Shown: positions 8,361 to 17,922, counted from the first letter of the stretch. The stretch is DNA of 64,000 bases from Rhodomicrobium vannielii ATCC 17100 (GCF_000166055.1 NC_014664.1:1141927-1205926), one strand, 5' to 3'. Notes: generated by a model not told the origin, from the sequence alone. A program made the numbers and translations.

Positions 8361-9308
8361 CTAGGCGCTGATGCTCGGCCGCTCAACGCCTTCACGCCGG
8401 AGCGAGGCAAGGTAGCGCTGCGCCGCAAGACGCCCCTGCTCGATGGCCTGTTCGGCCTTGTGGAAATCGAACAGCCCGATGCCGTCGAGATGAACCTGAA
8501 TGGTGGCGTCCGGCGGATCGCCCGCGAGCCTTGAACGCGCGATGCGGTTCTGCGTGATGTTGAACGCTTCGAGCACCACGCGCGGAATTCCCGGCGATGC
8601 ATCGCGGTCGCGCTTGCGCCCGCCGCTGCCGCCCCACACCTGCCGCCGCACCAGCGCGAAGCGGCTTTTCCTCGGGCGCTCGTCCACCTCGGCCCGTTCC
8701 GGCTGCTGGTCGAAAGACGCTTCCGCTTCGACAGGGTACAGCGTATTGCGGACGTAGTGGCCGGAATGAAGCGTCACCGCGATCACGAAATGCGCGCCCA
8801 TTGCGCGCGCCGCTGTCACGGGAACCGGGTTCACGAGCGCGCCGTCCATGAGCCAGCGCCCGCCTATCCGCACAGGCTTGAAAATGCCAGGCAGCGCGTA
8901 GGACGCACGAAGCGCCGCCGCGAGCGACCCCTTCGTGAGCCACACTTCCTGCCCTGTGCCGAGTTCGGTCGCGATGGCGGCGAATTTCTTCGGCAGTTCC
9001 TCGATGTGAAGATCGCCGATATGCGAAGCGAGCGTCTTTTCCAGCCGCTTGCCGGACACAAGGCTCGATCCCGCGAGATTGACGTCGAGATACCGGATCA
9101 GCTTGCGCATCGTCATTTCGCGCGCGAAACTTTTCAGGTCGCTGAGTTGGCCCGCCGCGTAATATCCGCCGGCGACCGCACCGATCGAAGTGCCCGCAAC
9201 GATGTCCGGTTCAAACCCGGCTTCGATCAGCACTTCAAGCACGCCGATATGGGCAAGCCCGCGCGCCGCGCCGCCGCCAAGAGCAAGTCCGACCTGTGCC
9301 TTCCTCAT
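8361..9308 (-). CDS. Patatin-like phospholipase (RssA/NTE-like)
   Basis: A 315-residue serine acyl hydrolase. The oxyanion loop GGGAARG is at about residues 11-17, the nucleophile motif GTSIG at about 40-44, and the dyad aspartate in DGALVNPVPV at about 157-166. No signal peptide is present, so it acts in the cytoplasm or at the inner membrane face, probably on phospholipids or lysophospholipids. The C-terminal third is basic and carries no known domain. It lies downstream of hisI on the same strand with a gap of about 190 bases. Confidence 0.88.
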   Translation of the reverse strand: MRKAQVGLALGGGAARGLAHIGVLEVLIEAGFEPDIVAGTSIGAVAGGYYAAGQLSDLKSFAREMTMRKLIRYLDVNLAGSSLVSGKRLEKTLASHIGDLHIEELPKKFAAIATELGTGQEVWLTKGSLAAALRASYALPGIFKPVRIGGRWLMDGALVNPVPVTAARAMGAHFVIAVTLHSGHYVRNTLYPVEAEASFDQQPERAEVDERPRKSRFALVRRQVWGGSGGRKRDRDASPGIPRVVLEAFNITQNRIARSRLAGDPPDATIQVHLDGIGLFDFHKAEQAIEQGRLAAQRYLASLRREGVERPSISA

Positions 9309-9500
9309 GCCCTGTCCCGCCTGTGAATCGCCATTCCAACGGACAAGGAACGGGATTTAAGGAGCGAGTGCGACGTTCTGACGACAGTTCTGTGGTTCAC
9401 GGTTCGGTGGCTTGACATTGGTCCTTCGTTTCGACCGGTGTCTCCGCACTGTAACCTATCCCGCGATAAGAAACGGGTTAAACCCTTCTTTCCGGGCACT

Positions 9501-9920
9501 TTATTTTGTAACGAATTCGAGAGCGACCCCATCGGCGCCCGCATCGACGCGCCGGTAGAAGCACGAGTGGCGGCCCGTGTGGCAGGCGGCTTCACCCTGA
9601 AGCGCCACCTTCACGAGGAGAATGTCCTGATCGCAATCGGTGAGAAGCTCGCGAACGCGCAGCACGTTGCCGCTCGTTTCGCCCTTCTTCCACAGCGATT
9701 TGCGCGAACGGCTGTAGAAATGCGCCTCACCCGTTTCAAGGGTCAGCCGCAGCGCCTCCGCGTTCATGAAGGCGAACATGAGGACGACGCCATCCGCGCC
9801 CGTCACGATGGCCCCGATCAGGCCGTGTTCATCGAAGCGCGGCGTGAAAGCCGTGCCTTCCTCAAGCTCCGCCTTGCTCGTGGACGGCTTGGCGAACGAA
9901 AGTTTGCTGTGGGCGCTCAT
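9501..9920 (-). CDS. hisI: Phosphoribosyl-AMP cyclohydrolase
   Basis: A 139-residue zinc enzyme that opens the purine ring of phosphoribosyl-AMP in the third step of histidine synthesis. All family motifs are present: [38 protein letters not shown] (metal-binding acidic residues) and [11 protein letters not shown] with the zinc-site cysteines. It is a stand-alone HisI without the HisE pyrophosphatase domain, as usual in alphaproteobacteria. It starts 7 bases downstream of the folE stop codon, so folE and hisI form one operon even though they serve different pathways. Confidence 0.95.
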   Translation of the reverse strand: MSAHSKLSFAKPSTSKAELEEGTAFTPRFDEHGLIGAIVTGADGVVLMFAFMNAEALRLTLETGEAHFYSRSRKSLWKKGETSGNVLRVRELLTDCDQDILLVKVALQGEAACHTGRHSCFYRRVDAGADGVALEFVTK

Positions 9921-9927
9921 TATTCCC

Positions 9928-10590
9928 TCATCGGCTCGCCAGAACGCGCGTGCCGTTCACAAGTTGCATGAAGCGGTCGCGCTCGGCCTTGTCTTCGCTG
10001 AAGACACCGGTGAAGCGCGTGGTGATCGTCGTCGTGCCCTTTTTGTGCACACCGCGCATCGTCATGCACTGATGCAGCGCGTCGATCATCACGGCGACGC
10101 CCTTCGGCTTCAACGCATCCTGAATGCAATTCGCGATCTGGGCCGTCATCGTTTCCTGCGTCTGCAAGCGCTTGGCGTAGATGTCGACCACCCGCGCGAG
10201 CTTTGAAATGCCGACGATGCGCCGATCGGGGATGTAGGCCACATGCGCGACCCCGATGATCGGCACCATGTGATGCTCGCAATGCGACGCGAAATCGATG
10301 TCGCGCAGCATGACGATGTCGTCATAGCCCTGCACGTCCTCGAAGGTGCGCGAAAGCTCATCCACCGGATCGCCGTCATAGCCCCAGAAATATTCGGCAT
10401 AGGAATCGACGACGCGCTTCGGCGTATCGATCAGCCCTTCGCGGGTTGGATCGTCGCCCGTCCATGCGAGGAGCGTGCGGACGGCGGCTTCCGCTTCCTC
10501 GCGCGAAGGACGTTGCGAGTCAGCCGATGCGCGCAAGCCGGTCTGCGGTTCCCGCAATGGCGGTACCGGCGCTGACGCTTTTCTTTCCAT
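9928..10590 (-). CDS. folE: GTP cyclohydrolase I
   Basis: A 220-residue enzyme that turns GTP into dihydroneopterin triphosphate, the entry step of tetrahydrofolate synthesis. The zinc site is visible as the cysteine and histidines of [12 protein letters not shown] and the second cysteine of HQCMTMRGV. Further core motifs are [11 protein letters not shown] and [14 protein letters not shown]. The start is placed at the ATG preceded by AGAGG; the frame continues 71 codons further upstream, but that part is non-homologous and holds a structured leader. It is the first gene of an operon with hisI and is divergent from the NifU-like gene. Confidence 0.95.
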   Translation of the reverse strand: MERKASAPVPPLREPQTGLRASADSQRPSREEAEAAVRTLLAWTGDDPTREGLIDTPKRVVDSYAEYFWGYDGDPVDELSRTFEDVQGYDDIVMLRDIDFASHCEHHMVPIIGVAHVAYIPDRRIVGISKLARVVDIYAKRLQTQETMTAQIANCIQDALKPKGVAVMIDALHQCMTMRGVHKKGTTTITTRFTGVFSEDKAERDRFMQLVNGTRVLASR

Positions 10591-10671
10591 GAAGCGAACC
10601 TCTGCGCGGGGCGCGGGCGTAAAAAACGGGGCCCCGCGATGATCGGTGAAACCGGACGAAGAACCACCTCC
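10591..10671 (-). promoter_or_regulatory. Structured 5' leader of folE, possibly a THF-II-type riboswitch
   Basis: On the minus strand the region before folE can fold into two hairpins. A short one pairs CGGT with ACCG (10654-10644). A long GC stem pairs CGCGGGGC (10638-10631) with GCCCCGCG (10612-10605) around a loop containing TTTTTT, only 10 bases before the AGAGG ribosome site. Alphaproteobacterial folE genes are known to carry THF-II riboswitches near the start codon. The hairpin order fits loosely, but the consensus match is imperfect. Confidence 0.35.
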
Positions 10672-10683
10672 AATTGGTGACGA

Positions 10684-10714
10684 TTGCATGCGTCGCGTCA
10701 AAACAGCATATAAT
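10684..10714 (+). promoter_or_regulatory. Possible promoter of the NifU-like gene
   Basis: A perfect TATAAT lies at 10709-10714. The best -35 candidate is TTGCAT at 10684-10689, with a long 19-base spacer. It faces the gene at 10784 and lies in the folE/NifU divergent gap. Confidence 0.35.
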
Positions 10715-10783
10715 CGTAACGGAGAGGGCGGCAAGTCCGCAAGGCCGCGCTTCAGGCGGGCGGGTGCCGAGTTCAGGATCAGG

Positions 10784-11227
10784 ATGGCCAATCTGGAAGA
10801 CATCTACACCGGAAGAGTGCTTGAGCTTTCGGCGAACATGCCTCGCGCGGGGCGCCTCGAAAGCCCGGATGCGACGGCATCTGCGCATTCGCGGCTTTGT
10901 GGCTCGCGCATCACGGTCGACCTCAAGATGGAGGGCGACCGCGTGACGGACTATGCGCAGGACGTGCGCGCATGCCTGCTCGGCCAGACGTCGGCGGCGG
11001 TCATGGGCGCGAACATCGTCGGCTCCACGGCGGCGGAGCTTCGCGCGGTGGGTGCAAAGATGCGGCGCATGCTTAAGGACGGCGGCGAGCCGCCGTCCGG
11101 GCGCTGGGCGGACCTCGCCATCCTCGAAATGGTGCGCGATTACAAGGCACGGCACGCCTCCACGCTCCTCGTGTTCGACGCGGTAGAAGACGCGATTGCC
11201 GAGATCGAGGCAAAGCGCCAGCGCTGA
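10784..11227 (+). CDS. NifU/IscU-like iron-sulfur scaffold protein
   Basis: A 147-residue protein with the NifU N-terminal fold. [20 protein letters not shown] corresponds to the first conserved cysteine region of IscU, and [15 protein letters not shown] to the second. The third cysteine of classical IscU is not obvious in the C-terminal half, so it resembles the shortened alphaproteobacterial NifU-like proteins commonly found beside folE. The start is at [13 protein letters not shown], preceded by an AGGA sequence. It may carry or store Fe-S clusters in the cytoplasm. A biochemical role is inferred from the family, and the missing third ligand makes scaffold activity uncertain. Confidence 0.8.
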   Translation: MANLEDIYTGRVLELSANMPRAGRLESPDATASAHSRLCGSRITVDLKMEGDRVTDYAQDVRACLLGQTSAAVMGANIVGSTAAELRAVGAKMRRMLKDGGEPPSGRWADLAILEMVRDYKARHASTLLVFDAVEDAIAEIEAKRQR

Positions 11228-11344
11228 CGCGACACTTTTGAACCGCGCGTCGCGCCACCGCTGTTGCAAGCGCCGGGCGTTCGTGGGAAAGCTTTCGCAA
11301 AATTCCCGCCCAGTTCCAACGGCACGCACCCAGGCACGCTCCCC

Positions 11345-13765
11345 ATGAAATTCACGCTTTCCTGGCTCAAGGACCATCTCGAAACCGATGCCACGCTCGA
11401 CGAGATCGCGGCGAAGCTCACGCTCATCGGCCTCGAAGTCGAAGGCATCGAGAACAAGGCCGCGAAGCTCGAAAGCTTCATCGTCGCGCGCGTCGTCGAG
11501 GCGGAGCCGCATCCGAACGCCGACAAGCTGCGCGTGCTGAAGGTCGACAACGGCACTGAGCTGTTGCAGGTCGTCTGCGGCGCGCCGAACGCGCGGGCTG
11601 GGCTTCTCGGCGTGTTCGCGCAGCCCGGCACCTATGTTCCCGGCCTCGACGTGACGCTCGGCAAGGCGAGCATTCGCGGCGTCGAGTCGCTCGGCATGAT
11701 GTGTTCCGAGCGCGAGCTTCTGCTTTCCACCGAGCATAACGGCATCATCGAGTTGCCCGAGACGGCGGCGGAGCATGTCGGCAAGCGCTTTGTGGATTAC
11801 GCCGGGCTTGACGATCCGGTGATCGAAATCGCCATCACGCCGAACCGCCCCGATTGCCTCGGCGTGCGGGGTGTGGCGCGCGACCTCGCGGCGGCGGGTG
11901 TTGGCACGCTGAAGCCCGCGCCGGAAGTCTTCGAGGGCGGCGCGTTCCCCTCCCCCATCGCCATCGAATTGCCGCTTCCCGAAGGCGCGGAAAACGCCTG
12001 CCCGCATTTTGTCGGCCGCCTCGTGCGCGGCGCAAAGGTCGGCCCATCGCCCGAGTGGCTGCAACGCCGCCTCAAGGCCATCGGCCTGCGCCCGATCAAT
12101 GCGGCGGTAGATGTCACGAACTACGTCTCCTACGACCGCGCGCGCCCGCTCCACGTCTACGACGCCGACAAGCTCGAAGGCCCCATCGCGGCGCGTCTCG
12201 GTCGGGCGGGCGAAAGCTTCATCGCGCTCGACGGCAAGACGTATGAGGTGGACGACACCATGTGCGTGATCGCCGATGCGGCGCGCGTGCTGGGTCTCGG
12301 CGGCGTCATGGGCGGCGAAGCCTCCGGCACGACCGAAGCGACGACCTCCATCTTCATCGAAAGCGCGTATTTCGACCCCGCGCGCACAGCTGCCACCGGC
12401 CGCAAGACCGGCATCAATTCGGACGCGCGCTTCCGCTTCGAGCGCGGCATCGACCCGCAAAGCCAGTTCGAGGGGCTGGCGCTGGCAACGAAGCTGATCC
12501 TCGACTTCTGCGGCGGCGAGGCGAGCGAGGTGGTTTCGGCTGGCGTCGCCCCGTCCGGCAAGCCCGCCGTGTCGTTCGATCCGGCGCTCGTGCAGAAGCT
12601 GTCTGGCGCGCGCTTCTCGGGTGCGGAGATCGCCACGGCGCTGAAGCATCTCGGCTTCACCATCGCGGGCACCGGTCCGGCCTTCACCGTCACCCCGCCG
12701 TCATGGCGACCGGACATCAACGGGGCGGCCGACCTCGTTGAAGAGGTGGTACGTCTTTCTGGCGCCGAGCGCATCCCCTCGACGCCGCTGCCGCGCGATC
12801 CCGGCATTGCCCGCGCCGTGCTCACGCAGAGCCAGAAGCGCGTGCTCGCCGCGCGGCGCACACTCGCCACGCGCGGTCTCGTCGAAGCCGTTACGTGGTC
12901 CTTCATCTCCGAGGCCGAAGCACGCCATTTCGGCGGCGGTGCTGCGGCGCTGAAGCTCGCCAACCCGATTTCGAGCGAAATGACCGACATGCGGCCGAGC
13001 CTCCTGCCCGGCCTTCTGGAAGCGGCGCGCGCGAACGCCAATCGCGGCTTCGCGGACGTTGCGCTGTTCGAGATCGGCCAGTTTTTCCGGGGCGCTCGGC
13101 CCGAGGATCAGGCCAACGCGGCGAGCGGCGTCCGCACCGGCACCGCTCGAATCGGCGGCGCGGGCCGGCACTGGGATGGCGCGGCCAAGGCGGTCGACGT
13201 GTTCGACGCGAAGGCGGACGCGCTCGCCGTGCTCGAAGCGCTGGGCCTCGACCCCGCCCGCGTGCAGGTTACGCGCGAAGCGCCCGCATGGTATCACCCC
13301 GGTCGCTCGGGCGCGCTGAAGCTCGGGCCGAAGACCGTGCTCGGTCATTTCGGCGAGCTTCACCCCGAAACGCTGAAGGTGCTCGACATTTCCGGCCCTG
13401 TCGCCGTGTTTGAAATCTTCCTCGACGCCGTCCCCGCGCCGCGCAAGAAGGGCACCGCCAAGGGCGCGCTCGTCGTCTCCGGCTTCCAGCCCGTGCAGCG
13501 CGACTTCGCCTTCCTCGTCGACAAGGATATCGAGGCCGCAGCCGTCCTGCGCGCCGCCGAGGGTGCCGAGAAGGCGCTCATCAGCCGCGTCGCCGTGTTC
13601 GACGTGTTCGAGGGCAAGGGCGTGCCGGATGGCAAGAAATCGCTCGCCATCGAGGTGACGCTCACCCCGCCCGACCGCACGCTGACGGAAGCCGAGATCG
13701 AGGCCGTATCGCAGAAGGTCATCGCGCAGGTGCAGAAAGCCACCGGCGCGGAACTACGCGGGTAG
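11345..13765 (+). CDS. pheT: Phenylalanine-tRNA ligase beta subunit
   Basis: An 806-residue subunit of the alpha2-beta2 synthetase that charges tRNA-Phe. The N-terminus MKFTLSWLKDHLETDATLDEI is typical. Next come the EMAP/OB tRNA-binding domain (VVEAEPHPNADKLRVLKVDNG, about residues 43-63), the B3/B4 editing region (ITPNRPDCLGVRGVARDL and RPINAAVDVTNYV), the B5 domain, the catalytic-like core, and a C-terminal ferredoxin-fold anticodon-binding domain (FQPVQRDFAFLVD). A longer upstream start is rejected because PheT normally begins MKFTLSWL. The alpha-subunit gene pheS normally precedes pheT but is not in this window, which is unusual. Confidence 0.96.
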   Translation: MKFTLSWLKDHLETDATLDEIAAKLTLIGLEVEGIENKAAKLESFIVARVVEAEPHPNADKLRVLKVDNGTELLQVVCGAPNARAGLLGVFAQPGTYVPGLDVTLGKASIRGVESLGMMCSERELLLSTEHNGIIELPETAAEHVGKRFVDYAGLDDPVIEIAITPNRPDCLGVRGVARDLAAAGVGTLKPAPEVFEGGAFPSPIAIELPLPEGAENACPHFVGRLVRGAKVGPSPEWLQRRLKAIGLRPINAAVDVTNYVSYDRARPLHVYDADKLEGPIAARLGRAGESFIALDGKTYEVDDTMCVIADAARVLGLGGVMGGEASGTTEATTSIFIESAYFDPARTAATGRKTGINSDARFRFERGIDPQSQFEGLALATKLILDFCGGEASEVVSAGVAPSGKPAVSFDPALVQKLSGARFSGAEIATALKHLGFTIAGTGPAFTVTPPSWRPDINGAADLVEEVVRLSGAERIPSTPLPRDPGIARAVLTQSQKRVLAARRTLATRGLVEAVTWSFISEAEARHFGGGAAALKLANPISSEMTDMRPSLLPGLLEAARANANRGFADVALFEIGQFFRGARPEDQANAASGVRTGTARIGGAGRHWDGAAKAVDVFDAKADALAVLEALGLDPARVQVTREAPAWYHPGRSGALKLGPKTVLGHFGELHPETLKVLDISGPVAVFEIFLDAVPAPRKKGTAKGALVVSGFQPVQRDFAFLVDKDIEAAAVLRAAEGAEKALISRVAVFDVFEGKGVPDGKKSLAIEVTLTPPDRTLTEAEIEAVSQKVIAQVQKATGAELRG

Positions 13766-13781
13766 CGACTGCGTTGGAGCG

Positions 13782-13812
13782 GCCCGTCAGAGCGCGTGAC
13801 GCGCTGACGGGC
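13782..13812. terminator. Hairpin between pheT and the convergent SUMF1-fold gene
   Basis: GCCCGTCAG (13782-13790) pairs with CTGACGGGC (13804-13812), with further pairing of GCGCG and CGCGC inside. There is no T-run on either side, but its place between two convergent stop codons suggests a shared transcript end. Confidence 0.45.
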
Positions 13813-13819
13813 AAGGTAA

Positions 13820-14836
13820 TCAGGCAATCGACCGCGCCACGCGGAAGCCGTAATAGCCGAGGCGTATGTCGCCATAGAGCCGCGAACGGCTTGCCGCACG
13901 AAGGAATTGCGGGCCGTCGCCCCACGAGCCGCCGCGCAGCACATGGCCGGAATTGCCGTTGACCTGCGGGCCGCCGCTCGCCTTCAGATGGTCCTTCTTT
14001 TCCCAGTAGCCGCGGTGCCACTGATCTGCGCACCATTCCGAGACATTGCCGTGGACCTGATACAGGCCCCACGGATTCGCCTCGAACTCCAGCACCGGCA
14101 CCGTGCCGTTGCGATGCACGCCCGCCTCGCCGCCGCCTTCGTAGACGTGCGTGCCGTCGTAATTCGCCTGCTCCGGCGTGATCGACGCGCCCCACCAGAA
14201 CGGCGTCGTCGTGCCAGCGCGGGCGGCGTATTCCCATTCGGCCTCGGACGGCAACCGGTACTGCTTGCGCGTGATTTTGCTCAGCCATTCCACATAGGCG
14301 GTGGCGTCCCTCCAACTCACACCGACGATGGGGTGGCTGTCATCCTGCGGGAAACTTTGATTGCGAAGCGTGCCCGCGTCGTGGCCAGTTGCCGCGACGA
14401 ACGCCTTGAACTCTCCGCGCGTGACCGCCGCGCGCCCAATGGCGAACGGCTTCGGGATGGTCGTCTCGTGTTGCGGGCTCTCCGCGCCGACCTCCCACGC
14501 CTCGCGCTGCGGCTCGTCGTTCGGCGCGCCCTGCAGGAAGCGGCCCGCAGGCACGACGACCAGCTCCGGCCCCGCCTCGATATCCTTGAACCATTCGGTC
14601 TTGCCCACGCCCGGCACGAACCAGCGCCCGTGCTCGTTCGTCGGGTGCGGCGCGTCGACCTCGATCCGGCCTTCCTCCTTGTAGAGCGTTTCAAGCCGCT
14701 CGCGCTCGGCGCGCTCCTCCTCGGTCTCGACGCGGGCGGGCGCGGCGGGAGCCTCCACCACGGGCGCGAACGCCGGCAGGTCGTCAGCGGCCGGAGACTG
14801 CGATCCGAAGATGATCGAAAGAATTGAACGGCCCAT
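13820..14836 (-). CDS. SUMF1/formylglycine-generating-enzyme-fold protein
   Basis: A 338-residue protein. Residues up to about 90 are a low-complexity acidic/alanine-rich segment after a short hydrophobic start (MGRSILSIIFGSQS). The remaining part is one FGE-sulfatase domain: VVVPAGRFLQG, PIVGVSWRDATAYVEWLS, YRLPSEAEWEYAARAG, GNVSEWCADQW, HVLRGGSWGD and GYYGFRVAR. The cysteine pair used for copper binding by true formylglycine-generating enzymes is not apparent in the C-terminal motif, so it is more likely one of the many non-FGE members with ligand-binding or scaffolding roles. The start is chosen at the ATG after AAGGGAG. No sulfatase gene is nearby. Confidence 0.85.
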   Translation of the reverse strand: MGRSILSIIFGSQSPAADDLPAFAPVVEAPAAPARVETEEERAERERLETLYKEEGRIEVDAPHPTNEHGRWFVPGVGKTEWFKDIEAGPELVVVPAGRFLQGAPNDEPQREAWEVGAESPQHETTIPKPFAIGRAAVTRGEFKAFVAATGHDAGTLRNQSFPQDDSHPIVGVSWRDATAYVEWLSKITRKQYRLPSEAEWEYAARAGTTTPFWWGASITPEQANYDGTHVYEGGGEAGVHRNGTVPVLEFEANPWGLYQVHGNVSEWCADQWHRGYWEKKDHLKASGGPQVNGNSGHVLRGGSWGDGPQFLRAASRSRLYGDIRLGYYGFRVARSIA

Positions 14837-14988
14837 TTCCCGGCTCCCTTGCCCGCTCCTGGCCCGCCCGTTCCACGCCGAACGGCGGAGCCGCTGAAAA
14901 TCGTATCCTGCCCATCGGGTACGACAAGCCGCGCGAGAGCGCAAGGCGGAGGCGGCGACAACGTCAACGCCGCCCGGCTGCGGCTGGG

Positions 14989-17094
14989 CTACACGCCCGC
15001 GCCGCCCGTCACCTTCACCGCGAAGGCATAGGCCAGCGCGTCCTCCTTCAACTGCTCGAAGCGGCCGGACGCGCCGCCGTGGCCCGCGTCCATGTTGATC
15101 TTGAGCAGCAGGATATTGTCGTCCGTCTTTGTCGCGCGGAGCTTCGCCGCCCATTTCGCGGGCTCCCAATAGGTCACGCGCGGATCGGTGAGGCCACCTG
15201 TAATGAGCGTCGCCGGGTAAGTCTGCGCGCGCACATTGTCGTAGGGCGAGTAGGCCGCAATGGTGCGGTAATCCTCCACGCTCGCGATGGGGTTACCCCA
15301 TTCGGGCCACTCAGGCGGGGTGAGCGGCAGCGTGTCGTCGAGCATGGTGGAGAGCACGTCCACGAAGGGCACATCCGCCACGACGCCCGCGAACAGCTCC
15401 GGCGCCATGTTCGCCACCGCGCCCATCAGCATGCCGCCAGCCGAGCCGCCATGCGCCACGATGCGCCCTTCGCCCGTGAAACGCTCCCCCGCGAGATAGC
15501 GCCCGGCCGCGACGAAGTCCTTGAAGGTGTTCGTCTTCTTCGCGAGCTTGCCGTCCTTGTACCAGCGATAACCCTTGTCCTTGCCGCCGCGAATATGCGC
15601 GATGGCGTAGACGAAGCCGCGATCGACGAGGCTGAGGCGCGTGGTCGAGAAGCCCGCCGGGATGGACATGCCGTAGGAGCCGTAGCCGTAGAGGAGGCAC
15701 GGCGCGGTGCCGTCGAGCGGGGTGTCCTTGCGGTAGAGGAGCGACACGGGCACGGTCTCGCCGTCCCACGCGGGCGCGTAGACGCGGCGCGTGACGTAAT
15801 CGGCCGCGTTGTGGCCGCTCGGCACTTCCTGCGTCTTGCGAAGCGTCCGCTCGCGGGTGCGCATGTTATAGTCGAACACTTGGCGCGGCGTCGTCATCGA
15901 GGAATAGACGAAACGAAGCGTGTCGGTGTCGTATTCATAGCCTTCGGCAAAGCCCAGCGAATAGGCTTCCTCGTCGAAGGCGATGGCGTGCTCGGTGCCG
16001 TCCGCCGCATTGCGGATAACGATGCGCGGCAGCCCGTCCTCGCGTTCGAGCCGCACGATCCAGTCCTTGAAGCAGGTCGCGTCGAGGATGAGGCGCCCCG
16101 GCTTGTGGGGCACGAGATCGCGCCAGTTCGCGCGGCCGGGCGCATCGACCGACGTTTGCATGATCTTGTAGTCTTCCGCGCCGTCCGCGTTCGTCAGGAT
16201 GATGAAGCGGCCTTCATGATGATCCACGCTGTAATCGTGGTTGACCTCGCGCGGCGTGACAACGCGCAAGCCCTGCTCCGGCGCGGCGAGGTCGAGGAAA
16301 TGCACTTCCGCCGTCTCGTGATCGCCCGCGCTGATGAAGATGAAGCGCTTGTCGAGGCTTTCGCCAACGCGGGTGAAGAAGCCCTGATCCTTCTCGCGAT
16401 AGACAAGCTCATCCTCGCTCGCGGGCGTGCCGAGACGGTGGCGCATCACCTGAAGCGGGCGGCGATGCTCGTCAACGCGGATGTAGTAGAAGGCGCTCGC
16501 GTCCGGCAACCATGCCGCACCACCTTCGGAGTCGGGCACGAAATCGGCGGTATCTTCCCCGGTTTCGAGGTCGCGCACGCGGAACGCGTAAAACTCCGAG
16601 CCCTTGTCATCATAGGCATAGGCGAGCTTCTTGTGATCCGGGCTCCAGTCGATCGCACCGAGCGAGAAATAGGGCTTGTCCTTCGCCAGCGCATCGCCGT
16701 CGAGCAGCACGTGCGGTGCACCGCCGCCACGCGGCTCGCGGATGAAGCGCGGATGCTGTCCGCCGACAACAAAGTCGGTGAAATAGGCGAAGGGACCGTC
16801 CGGCGCGGGCACCGAGGAGTCATCCTCCTTGATGCGGCCCTTCATCTCGCGGAACAGCGTATCCTGAAGCGCTTCCGTGTCCGCCATCGCGGCCTTGGTG
16901 TAGGCGTTCTCGGCTTCGAGATAGGCGCGCACATCGGCCGCCAGCGCGGACGGATCGCGCATCACCTCCTGCCAATTGTCTACGCGCAGCCACGCATAAT
17001 CGTCGACGCGTTCGATGCCGTGATGGATGTCGCGGGCGGGCCGCTTCTCGGCAACGGGCGGTTGGGAGGGGGTCTCGTGCGCGTGGCTGTCCAT
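14989..17094 (-). CDS. ptrB: Oligopeptidase B-type S9 serine peptidase
   Basis: A 701-residue prolyl-oligopeptidase-family enzyme that cuts short peptides after basic residues. A seven-bladed propeller region spans about residues 70-420. The C-terminal hydrolase domain contains GYGSYGMSIP, the nucleophile GGSAGG (about residue 550), the acid region TGGLTDPRV and the histidine in DAGHGG (about residue 670). The start at MDSHAHETPS is taken because the longer frame upstream is not homologous. No signal peptide is present, consistent with the cytosolic location of family members. It lies downstream of no operon partner, and the SUMF1-fold gene follows after about 150 bases. Confidence 0.93.
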   Translation of the reverse strand: MDSHAHETPSQPPVAEKRPARDIHHGIERVDDYAWLRVDNWQEVMRDPSALAADVRAYLEAENAYTKAAMADTEALQDTLFREMKGRIKEDDSSVPAPDGPFAYFTDFVVGGQHPRFIREPRGGGAPHVLLDGDALAKDKPYFSLGAIDWSPDHKKLAYAYDDKGSEFYAFRVRDLETGEDTADFVPDSEGGAAWLPDASAFYYIRVDEHRRPLQVMRHRLGTPASEDELVYREKDQGFFTRVGESLDKRFIFISAGDHETAEVHFLDLAAPEQGLRVVTPREVNHDYSVDHHEGRFIILTNADGAEDYKIMQTSVDAPGRANWRDLVPHKPGRLILDATCFKDWIVRLEREDGLPRIVIRNAADGTEHAIAFDEEAYSLGFAEGYEYDTDTLRFVYSSMTTPRQVFDYNMRTRERTLRKTQEVPSGHNAADYVTRRVYAPAWDGETVPVSLLYRKDTPLDGTAPCLLYGYGSYGMSIPAGFSTTRLSLVDRGFVYAIAHIRGGKDKGYRWYKDGKLAKKTNTFKDFVAAGRYLAGERFTGEGRIVAHGGSAGGMLMGAVANMAPELFAGVVADVPFVDVLSTMLDDTLPLTPPEWPEWGNPIASVEDYRTIAAYSPYDNVRAQTYPATLITGGLTDPRVTYWEPAKWAAKLRATKTDDNILLLKINMDAGHGGASGRFEQLKEDALAYAFAVKVTGGAGV

Positions 17095-17286
17095 GGCCTG
17101 CCCTTTCGTTGCGTGAGGTGGTGCATCGTTATTAAGCGCTCCGGGCCTCCATCTCAACGGCAGTCCGGGCGATAATCCGTGCTCTCCCGCCCGTGATCGC
17201 GAAAATCTGACTTCGTTTTCATGAAGCGCCATCGAAAGCGATGCTAGAACGGCATGCTGGACCAACAACTTACGGATGAAAACCGC

Positions 17287-17922
17287 ATGATGACCCTGCC
17301 GCGCCGCCTCGCCGCCGCTTTCGCATTCGCCGCCTCGACGGCGTTTCTTTTCGCGCCGCACGCAGCCGCCGCGAAGGACGATCCGCTCTCGCGCGAGGCC
17401 ATGTACGAAGACCCCGACGCGCCGGTGAGCGGCAACCCGAAAGGCGACGTGACCATCGTCGCGTTCCTCGACTACAACTGCCCCTACTGCAAAAAGTCGG
17501 TCGGCGACCTCAAGCGCATCGTCAAGGACGACGGCAAAATTCGCCTGATCTACAAGGAATGGCCGATCCTCGGAAACGCGTCGAAACTTGCGTCGAGGCT
17601 TGCGCTCGCGGCCAATTATCAGGGCAAGTACGAAGCCGCGCATGATGCTCTCATGCGGGCGGTCAACCACTCATCGACGAAGGCGCAGCTCGTGAAGGCG
17701 CTCGGCAACGCCGGCATCGACACGCCACGGCTTGAAGCCGACCTCGCGGCGCATGGAAAGGACATCGACCGGGCGCTCGCACGCAACGACGCGCAGGGCG
17801 ACATCGTCGGCTTTCAGGGCGCGCCCACCTATCTCATCGGCCCGCTCGTCTCCTCGACGCTCGATTACGCGGGCTTCAAGCGCGCCGTAGCCGATGCGCG
17901 GACGCGCCAGGCGGCGCAATAG
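17287..17922 (+). CDS. DsbA-family thiol:disulfide oxidoreductase
   Basis: A 211-residue periplasmic thioredoxin-fold protein. The N-terminal signal peptide (basic start, hydrophobic AAAFAFAASTAFLFAPHAAAA) ends near residue 30. The active site is CPYC (about residues 65-68) inside VTIVAFLDYNCPYC, and the cis-proline loop is GAPTYLIG. The short linker and the motif FLDYNCPYCKKSV place it with the Com1/BdbD-like DsbA group that oxidises or isomerises exported proteins. An ATG eleven codons upstream is in frame, but the signal peptide begins naturally at MMTLPRR. No DsbB partner is adjacent. Confidence 0.88.
   Translation: MMTLPRRLAAAFAFAASTAFLFAPHAAAAKDDPLSREAMYEDPDAPVSGNPKGDVTIVAFLDYNCPYCKKSVGDLKRIVKDDGKIRLIYKEWPILGNASKLASRLALAANYQGKYEAAHDALMRAVNHSSTKAQLVKALGNAGIDTPRLEADLAAHGKDIDRALARNDAQGDIVGFQGAPTYLIGPLVSSTLDYAGFKRAVADARTRQAAQ

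Noticed and set aside
10520-12649. A 709-codon minus-strand frame crossing folE, the NifU-like gene and pheT
   Set aside because: It runs antisense through two genes with clear families and shows no domain. It is a product of high GC content.
14824-17175. A 783-codon plus-strand frame over oligopeptidase B
   Set aside because: The minus strand carries the full peptidase with catalytic motifs. The plus frame is a shadow.
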